DNA of 50,322 nt from Opitutaceae bacterium. GTDB taxonomy: Bacteria > Verrucomicrobiota > Verrucomicrobiia > Opitutales > Opitutaceae. The stretch spans positions 1-50,322 of the forward strand of contig PLTZ01000084.1 of assembly GCA_003164715.1 (NCBI GenBank), in the 5' to 3' direction. Positions 16,171 to 26,219 of the stretch are shown here, one piece after another. Each line of letters starts with the position of its first letter. Within the stretch, counting starts at the first letter, position 1. The notes beneath the pieces are model-generated. The model was not told the origin of the DNA. It ran no database searches and saw nothing but the letters and a program-made list of their open reading frames with translations. A program made the translations under genes and the position numbers.

Positions 16171-16671
16171 TCAGGAAACGGGGGCCACCTGGCCCACGCA
16201 GGCCGAGAGGCGCTCCCAGGTCGCGTCGAGCGACTGCGGAAGCACGCGGGTCTGCCCGAGGACGGGCATGAAGTTGTTGTCGCCGTTCCAGCGGGGCACG
16301 ATGTGGCCGTGCAGGTGGGCGATGCTGCCTCCCGCGGCCGAGCCGAGGTTGAACCCGATGTTGACCCCGTCGGGCTTCATCGCCGCCGTGAGCAGCCGCT
16401 TGGCGAGGAAGACCTCCTCCATGAGGTCCGCCCGTTCCTCCCGGGAAAGCTCCTCGAGTTCCTTGACCTCCCGGAACGGCACGGCGAGCAGGTGCCCCGG
16501 GTTGTAGGGAAACCGGTTGAGCAGGAGGTAGGAGAGGCGCGACCTGTGGACGATGAGCGCCGCGCGGTCGTCACCCATGTTGGGCAGCTCCGTGAACGGT
16601 CGCTTCATCGTTGCCGGATAGCGCGGCGCCTCAATGTAATCCATGCGCCAGTAGGCGTGAAGCTGCTGCAT
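16171..16671 (-). CDS. HIT-family hydrolase / Ap4A phosphorylase-like protein
   Basis: This 166-residue protein contains the histidine-triad motif AHLHGHIVPRW, with His-x-His-x-His for nucleotidyl transfer. The N-terminus MQQLHAYWRMDYIEAP resembles the W-A-P-W-R-x-x-Y-I opening of the HIT branch that includes Ap4A phosphorylase-type proteins, as does the tail GDNNFMPVLGQTRVLPQSL. ATG 16669-16671 was chosen because this motif begins there. The frame opens seven codons earlier at 16692. The likely substrates are dinucleoside polyphosphates or AMP conjugates. It is the first gene of the long minus-strand run and is divergent from the ketosynthase gene, with about 85 bases between the starts. Confidence 0.88.
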   Translation of the reverse strand: MQQLHAYWRMDYIEAPRYPATMKRPFTELPNMGDDRAALIVHRSRLSYLLLNRFPYNPGHLLAVPFREVKELEELSREERADLMEEVFLAKRLLTAAMKPDGVNIGFNLGSAAGGSIAHLHGHIVPRWNGDNNFMPVLGQTRVLPQSLDATWERLSACVGQVAPVS

Positions 16672-16756
16672 CGTGAAGGGCCGTCCATCCAAGCATACGG
16701 GGGGTCCAAAGTCAAAGACTTGCCTAATGGCGTACTCCTCGTGTCATTTTGGTCCC

Positions 16757-18076
16757 ATGCCGGCCTCCTCTCCAACCCGCAGGGTAGCCATCACGGGACT
16801 TGGCGCCGTCACGCCCGTCGGGCTGACCGCGCCCGACACCTGGTCCGCGCTCATCGCAGGAAAGAGCGGAATTGGACTTATAACACGCTTTGACGCAACA
16901 GGATGCACAGCAAGGATTGCGGGCGAGGTGCGGGGGTACGATCCGACCGCCGAGCGTGTGACCGCGCTGTATCCCCGGGGCGCCGGCACGGAGCCCGTCA
17001 CGGCCGCGATGTCCGCAAAGGAGGTGCGCAAGCTGGGACGATTCAGCCACTTGGGCCTCGGGGCGGCCCTTGAGGCCTACGCCGACTCCGGCCTCGATTC
17101 CGTCCGGGACCGCCTTCCCGCGGAGCGGATCGGCGTCAACCTCGGGGTCGGCCTGGGAGGCCTCCCGGAGATCGTCGCGACGCACGAGACGTGGCGGGTG
17201 GGCGGCTTCAGGAAGATCTCGCCCTTCTTCATTCTGCAGGCCGCCCCGAACATCCTGGCGGGCCAGGTCGCGATCCTCCTGAACTGCCGCGGGGCGAACT
17301 TCAGCACGGCCTCCGCGTGCGCCACGAGCGGCCACACCCTCGGCGAGTCCGCGCGGGCCATCCGCCGGGGGGACGCCGACGTCATGCTGGCCGGCGGGGC
17401 CGAGGCGGTGATCACGCCGATCGCCGTCGGCGCCTTCGCCCAGATGAAGGCGCTTTCGACCCGCAACGATGCCCCGCAGAAGGCGTCGCGGCCCTACGAC
17501 CTGGACCGCGACGGGTTCGTGGTCGGGGAGGGCGCGGTCGTCTTTGTCCTCGAGGAGATGGAGCACGCCCGCAGGCGGGGGGCCCGGATCTACGCCGAGC
17601 TGCTGGGCTACGGGGCCACGGCGGACGCGTGCCACCTCTCCTCGCTTGCCCCCGAGGCCGAGGGCTCCCGCAGGTCGATGCAGCTGGCGCTAGACGACGC
17701 CGGGCTCGAGGCCGGGCGGGTCGGCTACGTCTCCGCCCACGCCACGTCGACGCCGAGCGGCGACGGCGAAGAGGCGGCCGCGATCGCGTCGGTGTTCGCC
17801 GGCTCCGGGGACCGGCTGCACGTGAGCGCGGTGAAGTCGATGACGGGGCACCTTCTCGGGGCGGCCGGAGCGCTCGGCGCCCTTGCCGCCGTGCTCGCCA
17901 TCGATCGGGGCGTCATCCCGCCGACCATCAACCTGGACTCCCTCGACCCCGCGTGCGCCGCGCTCGGGCTCAATTTCACGGCGGGCGCCGCGGTCACCAA
18001 GGCGGTCGAGGCCTCGCTTGCCAACAGCTTTGGCTTCGGCGGGACCAACGCCTCGCTGGTCTTCAGGCGGGCTTAG
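16757..18076 (+). CDS. Beta-ketoacyl-ACP synthase II-type ketosynthase
   Basis: This 439-residue thiolase-fold enzyme condenses acyl-ACP with malonyl-ACP in fatty-acid chain extension. The active-site set is complete: Cys188 in STASACATSGH, His328 in SAHATSTPSGD, Lys360 and His365 in KSMTGHLLGAAG, and the C-terminal NSFGFGGTNASLVF. ATG 16757 follows CCC, with no Shine-Dalgarno sequence. The open frame is 28 codons longer upstream but overlaps the divergent HIT gene. No ACP, FabG or FabD neighbours are present, so this is a solitary ketosynthase. It may be FabF itself or a paralogue with a special chain preference, and the symbol is left open. It converges on the M16-like gene with only six bases between the stop codons. 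Confidence 0.9.
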   Translation: MPASSPTRRVAITGLGAVTPVGLTAPDTWSALIAGKSGIGLITRFDATGCTARIAGEVRGYDPTAERVTALYPRGAGTEPVTAAMSAKEVRKLGRFSHLGLGAALEAYADSGLDSVRDRLPAERIGVNLGVGLGGLPEIVATHETWRVGGFRKISPFFILQAAPNILAGQVAILLNCRGANFSTASACATSGHTLGESARAIRRGDADVMLAGGAEAVITPIAVGAFAQMKALSTRNDAPQKASRPYDLDRDGFVVGEGAVVFVLEEMEHARRRGARIYAELLGYGATADACHLSSLAPEAEGSRRSMQLALDDAGLEAGRVGYVSAHATSTPSGDGEEAAAIASVFAGSGDRLHVSAVKSMTGHLLGAAGALGALAAVLAIDRGVIPPTINLDSLDPACAALGLNFTAGAAVTKAVEASLANSFGFGGTNASLVFRRA

Positions 18077-18082
18077 GGGCCG

Positions 18083-19585
18083 CTACAGGCCGTCGGGCGG
18101 GGGCGTCGGGGAGACGAGCAGCGGGCTCGACACCGGCGCCGGGTACGGGTGGATGATGACGCGCGAGGCCTTGTCCTCGCCCAGGTAGTCCTTCGCCAGG
18201 GCGTCGATGTCGGCCTTCGTGATCGCCTTGAAGTCCGCGAGGCGGTTGCGGGCCCAGTCGAGGACCTCGGGCCTTTCCTGCGCCCGGCCGAGCACCGTCA
18301 TCCAGTACGCGTTGGTCTGCTCGGTCTCGAGGGCCGACTTGAGGGTCTTGGCCATCGCGCCGTCGAGCTCCTCCTGCTTCACGCCGTTGGCGCCCAGGTC
18401 GGCGGCCACCGCCACGATCGCATTCTGGATCTCTCGCGCCCTCGGGGGCTCCACGATGGCGATCGCAACGATGTAGCCGTAGCCCGGGAAGATGTCGCTC
18501 GCCGTGCTCGCCACGGTGGGGGAGACCCCGTTCGGCAGGCGGTCGCTGACCCTCAGGCGCAGGCGCTCGGCCAGCATGAGCCCGAGGGTGTTGAGCCGGC
18601 GGCTGCGCTGGATGTCCATGCCGTCCGAGGTCGGCCAGTAGACGGCGACCAGGCCCTTGGGAGCATTCGTCTCGACGGCGTAGTCCTTGATGAAGGGCTG
18701 CCGGGGGAAGGAGACCTTGCGCAGGTCGTCCAGGGGCGCCCTGGGCTCGCGCTTGGGAAGCGTGCCGAGCGTCCGGGCCGCCGCGTCGATGACCACGTCA
18801 ATGTCGACGTCGCCCACGACCGAAACCTCAAGGGGGCCGCTCGCCAGCTGGGGCGAAAGCCAGGCCTTAAGCTCGTCCAGGGTGCGCGCCATCATCTCGC
18901 CCCGGGCCGGCAGTCCGAACCGCGGGTCGCCGCCGGCCAGGAGCCTGGGCACCTGGAGGGCGAGGGGGCCCCGCTCCGAGCGCGCGAAGGACTGGTAGGC
19001 GGCGTCGATGCGGCCGCGGGCGACCCGCTGCGCCTCGGGGCGGTACCCGGGATCCTCGATCGACGCGGTGAGCAGCTGCAGCTCGAACAGAAGGTTCCGC
19101 GGGTTTGTCTGCCCCTCGTAGATGAAGGCGTCCATGGTGGACGTGAAATGGATCCCCGCGGCCTTGCCCATGAGCACCTTCTCCAGGTCGGCGATCCCGA
19201 GCTTGCCCAGGCCGCCGGTCGAGAAGGCGAGGCTTGCGAACGTGGACAGCCCGGGTTCGTTCGCGGCGGGCTCCGTCAGCTGGCCAGTCCCGAGGCGCGC
19301 CGCCACGCGGATGGAGTTCGGGCTGAACGTCGTCCGCTTGACATTGAGCCGCACGCCGTTCGCAAAGGCGACCTCCGTGAAGTCGAGGTCGTCGACGCGC
19401 GTGCGGCTGGCGACGACGCCCGCCGGCCCGAAGTCGGTGTAGCCCCAGACGGGCACGACGGAGGCGGGGGCGGCCGCGGGGGCGGCCGTTGCGGACACGG
19501 GCGCGGGGGGCGGCGCCTGGCCGCTCAGCGGAGCTGCGAGGACGACCGACACCGCGAGGACGGGCAGGGAGGAGAGGCGGCGCAT
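18083..19585 (-). CDS. Secreted M16 (pitrilysin-like) protein corresponding to the C-terminal, non-catalytic half
   Basis: This 500-residue protein opens with a signal peptide (MRRLSSLPVLAVSVVLAAPLSGQA). An Ala/Pro linker and two M16-type domains follow. The mature part begins WGYTDFGPAGVVASRTRVDDLDFTEVAFANGVRLNVKR. In full-length M16 proteases of about 900-950 residues, comparable sequence starts the second half. The zinc motif HxxEH is absent throughout. Later segments such as EGQTNPRNLLFELQLL, GDPRFGLP and VVGDVDIDVVIDAAARTLGTLP fit the second half. It would therefore be inactive alone and may pair with a catalytic subunit encoded elsewhere, or be the residue of a deletion. It is divergent from waaA, with 117 bases between. 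Confidence 0.82.
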   Translation of the reverse strand: MRRLSSLPVLAVSVVLAAPLSGQAPPPAPVSATAAPAAAPASVVPVWGYTDFGPAGVVASRTRVDDLDFTEVAFANGVRLNVKRTTFSPNSIRVAARLGTGQLTEPAANEPGLSTFASLAFSTGGLGKLGIADLEKVLMGKAAGIHFTSTMDAFIYEGQTNPRNLLFELQLLTASIEDPGYRPEAQRVARGRIDAAYQSFARSERGPLALQVPRLLAGGDPRFGLPARGEMMARTLDELKAWLSPQLASGPLEVSVVGDVDIDVVIDAAARTLGTLPKREPRAPLDDLRKVSFPRQPFIKDYAVETNAPKGLVAVYWPTSDGMDIQRSRRLNTLGLMLAERLRLRVSDRLPNGVSPTVASTASDIFPGYGYIVAIAIVEPPRAREIQNAIVAVAADLGANGVKQEELDGAMAKTLKSALETEQTNAYWMTVLGRAQERPEVLDWARNRLADFKAITKADIDALAKDYLGEDKASRVIIHPYPAPVSSPLLVSPTPPPDGL

Positions 19586-19702
19586 GGGTTTTCTGCCGGG
19601 AATCGTTGCCGCCCGGCCCGAGTGGACAACAGCAAAAACACCTGCCCCGCAAACTTGTTGTGGCGTTGACGCCCAGTTTGAGCGTTTCTTTACGGCGTCG
19701 CC

Positions 19703-20989
19703 ATGATCTGGGTCTACCGGCTGCTCTTTCCCTTCGCGCTGGTTGCGTTGTCCCCGTACTACCTGCTGCGGATGCGCAGGCGGGGCGGCTACGGCGACGG
19801 GTTTTGGCACCGCTTCGGCCTGCCCCCGGCCATCCCGCCGAGGCGGCCGGGCGTGGGCCGGGTCTGGCTCCAGGCGGTCAGCGTGGGCGAGATGCTCGCC
19901 GTGGAGCCCATCCTGCGCGGGCTCAAGGAGGACGGCACGGAGGTCGTGCTGACGACGACGACCTCCACCGGTTTCAAGGTCGCGGCGGAGCGGTACCGGC
20001 CCCTCGCCGCCGCGATGGCGTATTTCCCGGTCGACTGGATGCCGTTTTCCGCGCGCGCCTGGGACGCCTTCGCGCCCGATCTGGCCATTGTGACCGAGGG
20101 CGAGCGCTGGCCCGAGCACCTGCGCCAGGCGAAGGCCCGCAGGGTGCCCGTGCTCTGCATCAACGCCCGGATCTCCGAGCGGAGCTTCCGGCGGCTCAGG
20201 CGCTCTCACGCGGCCGCTCGGTTCGTTCTGGACGGGATGACCCGCGTGCTGGCGGGGTCGGAGCTGGACGCCGAGCGCTTCCGCGAACTCGGGTTCCCTC
20301 CGGAGCGCATCAGCGTGACCGGCAACATCAAGCTGGACGTGCAGATCGAGCCCCTGGATGAGGTTGGCCGCGGCCGCCTGCGCCGGGAGCTCGGCCTGGG
20401 CGAGGGCCGGCTTGTCCTGCTCGGCTCGTCCACGTGGCCCGGCGAGGAGGAGGCGCTTGTCGGCGCGCTTGTCGCGGCCCGGGCCCGGGGCTTAGACTGC
20501 TCGCTGCTCCTCGTTCCGCGGCACGCGGAGCGGCGCTCGGAGATCGAGAGGCTCCTGCGGGCGACCGGGCTTTCGTACCACCTGCGCTCGGCGGGCCCGT
20601 CCCCCGGGCAGGTCGACATCGCGGTGGGCGACACGACGGGCGAACTCCGCGCGATGACCCAGCTCGCCGACTTGGTCTTCATCGGCAAGAGCCTGCCGCC
20701 CCATACCGAGGGACAGACCCCGGTCGAGGCGGCGACGATCGGCAAGGCGATCCTCTTCGGGCCGGGGATGGCGAACTTCCGTTCGATTGCCAACGACTTG
20801 ATGAACCGGGGGGCGGCGAGGACGGTCGCGGACGCCGCAGCCCTTGCGGCGCAGTGCGGGGCCCTCCTCGGGGACGGGGTCGCGCGGGAGGCGATTGCCG
20901 GGGCCTGCGCGCGCTGGCGCCGGGACAACGGCGGCGGCGTGGCCCGCACGCTCGAGGCCATCCGCGCGCAGCTCGGGCGAGGGTATTAG
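19703..20989 (+). CDS. waaA: 3-deoxy-D-manno-octulosonic acid (Kdo) transferase
   Basis: WaaA transfers Kdo from CMP-Kdo to lipid IVA, building the inner core of lipopolysaccharide at the inner membrane. The 428-residue GT30-family protein has an N-terminal membrane anchor (VYRLLFPFALVALSPYYLL), the catalytic-glutamate segment WLQAVSVGEM and the conserved block TEGERWPEHL (usually ETELWPN). It also has LCINARISERSFRRL, GNIKLD, and the CMP-binding region LVFIGKSLPPHTEGQTPVEAA with GPGMANF. It implies a lipid A-bearing outer membrane. The number of Kdo residues added cannot be read from sequence. A TTGACG hexamer upstream (19666-19671) is discussed under rejected items. Confidence 0.93.
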   Translation: MIWVYRLLFPFALVALSPYYLLRMRRRGGYGDGFWHRFGLPPAIPPRRPGVGRVWLQAVSVGEMLAVEPILRGLKEDGTEVVLTTTTSTGFKVAAERYRPLAAAMAYFPVDWMPFSARAWDAFAPDLAIVTEGERWPEHLRQAKARRVPVLCINARISERSFRRLRRSHAAARFVLDGMTRVLAGSELDAERFRELGFPPERISVTGNIKLDVQIEPLDEVGRGRLRRELGLGEGRLVLLGSSTWPGEEEALVGALVAARARGLDCSLLLVPRHAERRSEIERLLRATGLSYHLRSAGPSPGQVDIAVGDTTGELRAMTQLADLVFIGKSLPPHTEGQTPVEAATIGKAILFGPGMANFRSIANDLMNRGAARTVADAAALAAQCGALLGDGVAREAIAGACARWRRDNGGGVARTLEAIRAQLGRGY

Positions 20990-21028
20990 ATTCGCCGGGG
21001 CGGGCCGCGGGTTTATGTCATATTGGGT

Positions 21029-21047
21029 GGGCCGGCCATTAAGGCCC
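21029..21047 (+). terminator. Weak stem-loop after waaA
   Basis: GGGCC (21029-21033) and GGCCC (21043-21047) can pair around a nine-base loop, 40 bases after the waaA stop. There is no U-run, so intrinsic termination would be weak at best. It is the only termination-like structure between waaA and gap. Confidence 0.25.
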
Positions 21048-21078
21048 TTGCGTTAGCTCGGCCGTATTGTTTAGTTAA

Positions 21079-23444
<2,366 letters not shown>

Positions 23445-23472
23445 AACCAACCGGCCCCCAACGGCCCCAACC

Positions 23473-24240
23473 ATGACCCGCAAGAAGCTGATCGCAGGCA
23501 ACTGGAAGATGAACAAGACGGCGACCGACGCCGTCGCGCTCGCCCACGACATCGTCGTCGCGCTGGGCTCCCAGCAGGAGGTGGAGGTGGTCGTTTGCCC
23601 GCCGTTCACCTCGCTCGAGGGCGTGGGCAAGGCGATCGAGGGCTCGGTCGTCAAGCTGGGCGCCCAGAACATGCACTTCGAGGCCTCGGGCGCCTTCACC
23701 GGCGAGATCTCCGCGCCGATGCTCCGCGCGCTCTTCGCGACCCATGTCATCCTCGGTCACAGCGAGCGCCGGACGCTCTTCGGCGAGTCCGACGAGCTCG
23801 TGAACAAGAAGGTGCTCGCGGCGCTCAGGAACCAGCTGCGGCCGATCGTCTGCGTCGGCGAGAGCCTTGCGGAGCGCGAGGCCGGCTCGACCCTGAAGGT
23901 CATCCAGACGCAGACCGAGCGGGCCCTGGAGGGCGTCAGCAAGGAGCTGGCCGCCGGCATCGTGATCGCCTACGAGCCGGTCTGGGCGATAGGCACGGGC
24001 AAGGTCGCCACGACCGAGCAGGCGCAGGAGGTCCACGGCTTCATCAGGGGCCTGCTCACGAAGCTCATGGGGGAGGGCGTCTCCCAGCGGGTGAGGATAC
24101 TCTACGGCGGGTCCATGAAGCCGGCGAACGCGCCCGAGCTCCTGGCGCAGAAGGACATCGACGGGGGGCTGATCGGCGGCGCGAGCCTCGAGGCCCGCAG
24201 CTTCCTCGAGCTTGTCAAGGCCGCGGCAAGCGTCTGCTAG
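23473..24240 (+). CDS. tpiA: Triosephosphate isomerase
   Basis: TpiA interconverts dihydroxyacetone phosphate and glyceraldehyde 3-phosphate. The 255-residue TIM barrel has Lys12 in GNWKMNK, His96 in ILGHSERR, Glu168 in AYEPVWAIGTGK and the phosphate loops LYGGSMKP and GLIGGASL. It follows pgk by 28 bases, a C/A-rich spacer with no Shine-Dalgarno sequence. It converges on the small exported protein gene with three bases between the stops. No terminator hairpin was seen at this junction. Confidence 0.98.
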   Translation: MTRKKLIAGNWKMNKTATDAVALAHDIVVALGSQQEVEVVVCPPFTSLEGVGKAIEGSVVKLGAQNMHFEASGAFTGEISAPMLRALFATHVILGHSERRTLFGESDELVNKKVLAALRNQLRPIVCVGESLAEREAGSTLKVIQTQTERALEGVSKELAAGIVIAYEPVWAIGTGKVATTEQAQEVHGFIRGLLTKLMGEGVSQRVRILYGGSMKPANAPELLAQKDIDGGLIGGASLEARSFLELVKAAASVC

Positions 24241-24243
24241 CCC

Positions 24244-24846
24244 TCAGGGCTGCGCGTCGGCCGTGGCGATCTGCTTCTTCGGCGCGGTCGCGGCGCCGTA
24301 GGTCCTCTGCAGGCCCTCGTTCGAGCGCCTGAGCGCGTCCGCAGCGTAGCGCTCGAGCGTGCCGTTGGCCTGGCGGGCGAGGAGGGCGTCGACCTCCGGC
24401 AGCTTGAGCCCCTCGCGGACCCTGAGCGAGCGGTAGACCCGCAGCATGGCGACCCAGCCCGGGTAGGGGCTCGGGTCCTGCCTGCCGGACTGGAGCTGCT
24501 CCTTGACGCACCCGGAGAGGTAGGCCGCCAGGAGGAGTCCGCGCTCGCCCGAGTTCGAGAGCTCCGAGAGCCCCTTCTTGATGTCGCACCACGGGACGGA
24601 GTCCGTCCCCAGGTCGACCACCACCAGGTCGCTTTCGAGCGCGAACCTAAGGATCGTGTTGGAGGCCGCGGCGACCGCGCCGTTCGCCTCGTCCGCCGGC
24701 TTCGGCGCCGTCAGGCTTCCCACGGCGTTCGCATCGAACACGCGGATGGCGTCCAGGACCTGGTCCTTCGTGACGGGAGAGGACGCGAGGGCGGGCGATG
24801 CGAGCGCAAGCGCAAGCGCGGCGGCGCGGGGCAGGAGTCGGGGCAT
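24244..24846 (-). CDS. Small exported protein of unknown function
   Basis: This 200-residue protein starts at ATG 24844-24846 with a signal peptide (MPRLLPRAAALALALASPALA, probable cleavage after ALA). An in-frame ATG six codons upstream is less likely. The mature part is mostly helical. It contains two cysteines (PWCDIKKGL and YLSGCVKEQL) that could form a disulfide in the periplasm, and ends in a polar tail. No enzymatic motif was recognised. It lies between tpiA (convergent, three-base gap) and ispA (same strand, 54 bases upstream), but does not obviously belong to either pathway. Confidence 0.78.
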   Translation of the reverse strand: MPRLLPRAAALALALASPALASSPVTKDQVLDAIRVFDANAVGSLTAPKPADEANGAVAAASNTILRFALESDLVVVDLGTDSVPWCDIKKGLSELSNSGERGLLLAAYLSGCVKEQLQSGRQDPSPYPGWVAMLRVYRSLRVREGLKLPEVDALLARQANGTLERYAADALRRSNEGLQRTYGAATAPKKQIATADAQP

Positions 24847-24900
24847 GGGGCGGATACTCCCCAAATCGTGACCCTAACGCCGCCGGATATGCAAAGCGAT

Positions 24901-25788
24901 TCAACGGGACCGCGCGACCAAGTCCTCCGCGAGCCTCGCGAGGAAGGCGGCGTCGCCCGGGAGCCGGCGAAGCGCCGCGACCGCGAGGTCCGAGCGCTCG
25001 CGCGCGATCCGCCGGGCGCGGTCGAGCCCGTGGACGGTGACATAGGTCGCCTTTCCGGCCCGCGCGTCCTTGCCCGCGGTCTTGCCGAGGGTCGCCGAGT
25101 CGCAGGTGGCGTCCAAGATGTCGTCGACGACCTGGAACGCGAGGCCGAGCTCCCGGCCGGCCTCGCGAAGCGCCCCGACGGCGTCCTGCGGGGCGCCCGA
25201 GCAGAGGGCGCCCATCGCCAGCGACGCCTCGATCAACGCCGCGGTCTTGTTCAGGTGGATGTACCGGAGGTCCTCGTCGGTCGCCTCGGCGCGGCGCTCC
25301 GCCAGGAGGTCCTCCATCTGCCCGCCGATCAGGCGGCGGCTTCCGGCGGCCCCGGCCAGTTCGCCGACCAGCGACGCGGCGAGCGCGGGGCGGGACGCGT
25401 AGGACTCGGCGAGGATCGCGAAGGAGCGGGTGAGCAGGGCGTCGCCCGCCAGGAGCGCGGTGGCCTCGTCAAAGGCCCTGTGCGCGGTCGGCCGGCCCCG
25501 CCTCAGGTCGTCGTTGTCCATGCACGGCAGGTCGTCGTGCACGAGCGAGTAGGTGTGCACGCACTCGACGGCGACCGCCGCCGGGAGGGGATCGGCCGCG
25601 TCCGGCCCCGTGAAGAGCTCCGAGGCAGCGAGGACGAGGACCGGCCGAAGGCGTTTCCCGCCGGCCTGCATCGAGTAGCGCATGGCCTCATGGAGCCGGG
25701 CCGACGGCTCGGAGGCCGGGGGCAGGAGCAGGTCGATCCCCGCCTCGACCCGCGACACCAGCAGCTGCAGTCTTGCGGCATGGTCCAT
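24901..25788 (-). CDS. ispA: Polyprenyl synthetase, probably farnesyl diphosphate synthase
   Basis: The enzyme builds farnesyl (or geranylgeranyl) diphosphate from isopentenyl diphosphate, for undecaprenol, quinone and hopanoid precursors. The 295-residue protein has the first aspartate-rich motif HDDLPCMDNDD (Asp85, Asp86, Asp91, the four-residue-spaced bacterial form) and RRGRPTAHRAF. It also has GGQMEDLLAE, HLNKTAALIEAS and the second motif VVDDILDATCD (Asp222, Asp223, Asp226) followed by GKTAGKDARAGKATY. The residues before the first motif (ECVHTYSLVHDD) resemble IspA. Product length is inferred from this and is not certain. ATG 25786-25788 was chosen as the longer frame adds non-homologous sequence. 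It is divergent from the zinc-ribbon gene, 91 bases away. Confidence 0.92.
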   Translation of the reverse strand: MDHAARLQLLVSRVEAGIDLLLPPASEPSARLHEAMRYSMQAGGKRLRPVLVLAASELFTGPDAADPLPAAVAVECVHTYSLVHDDLPCMDNDDLRRGRPTAHRAFDEATALLAGDALLTRSFAILAESYASRPALAASLVGELAGAAGSRRLIGGQMEDLLAERRAEATDEDLRYIHLNKTAALIEASLAMGALCSGAPQDAVGALREAGRELGLAFQVVDDILDATCDSATLGKTAGKDARAGKATYVTVHGLDRARRIARERSDLAVAALRRLPGDAAFLARLAEDLVARSR

Positions 25789-25879
25789 CGGTGGAAATTG
25801 AGCTCCATTGCGGTTCGCCTGCCGAGAACAAACTCGCCAAGCCCGTGGGCTTCGCCCATATAGGCGCGGTCCACCTCCG

Positions 25880-26209
25880 ATGCCCACTTACGAGTACGCC
25901 TGTTCAAAGTGCGGTCACCGCTTCGAGAAGTTCCAGTCCATGCGCGACGAGCCGCTCAGGAAGTGCCCGAAATGCCACAGGGCGGCGCTTAAGCGGCTGA
26001 TCGGCAGCGGCGCGGGCCTGATCTTCAAGGGAAGCGGCTTCTACATCACCGACTACAAGAACAAGGGGATGGCCAAGGACGCGGCGAGCGAGGCGGCCCC
26101 TGCGGCCGCCCCGAAGCCCGCGGGCGAGGCGGCCCCGGCCGCGGCGTCCAAGGTCCCGGGCGCAAGCCCGAAGGCGGCGAAGGACGCCGTCGCCCCGTCG
26201 AAGAAATAG
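25880..26209 (+). CDS. FmdB-family zinc-ribbon protein
   Basis: This 109-residue protein starts MPTYEYACSKCGHRFEKFQSM, with a second Cys pair in KCPKCHRAAL. The four cysteines form the CxxC...CxxC zinc ribbon of the FmdB/CxxC_CxxC_SSSS family, which is regulatory in a few cases but mostly uncharacterised. GSGAGLIFKGSGFYITDYK is the usual following segment. The last 45 residues are an Ala/Pro/Lys-rich disordered tail, longer than the core needs. It precedes the membrane-anchored unknown at 26220 by 10 bases, so they are probably co-transcribed. Confidence 0.9.
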   Translation: MPTYEYACSKCGHRFEKFQSMRDEPLRKCPKCHRAALKRLIGSGAGLIFKGSGFYITDYKNKGMAKDAASEAAPAAAPKPAGEAAPAAASKVPGASPKAAKDAVAPSKK

Positions 26210-26219
26210 TTCTCCTCCC

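Noticed and set aside
19666-19694. TTGACG plus a 17-base spacer and TTTACG before waaA as a promoter
   Set aside because: The -10 match is poor, and its position only eight bases before the ATG would give an almost leaderless mRNA. Too weak to list as a feature.
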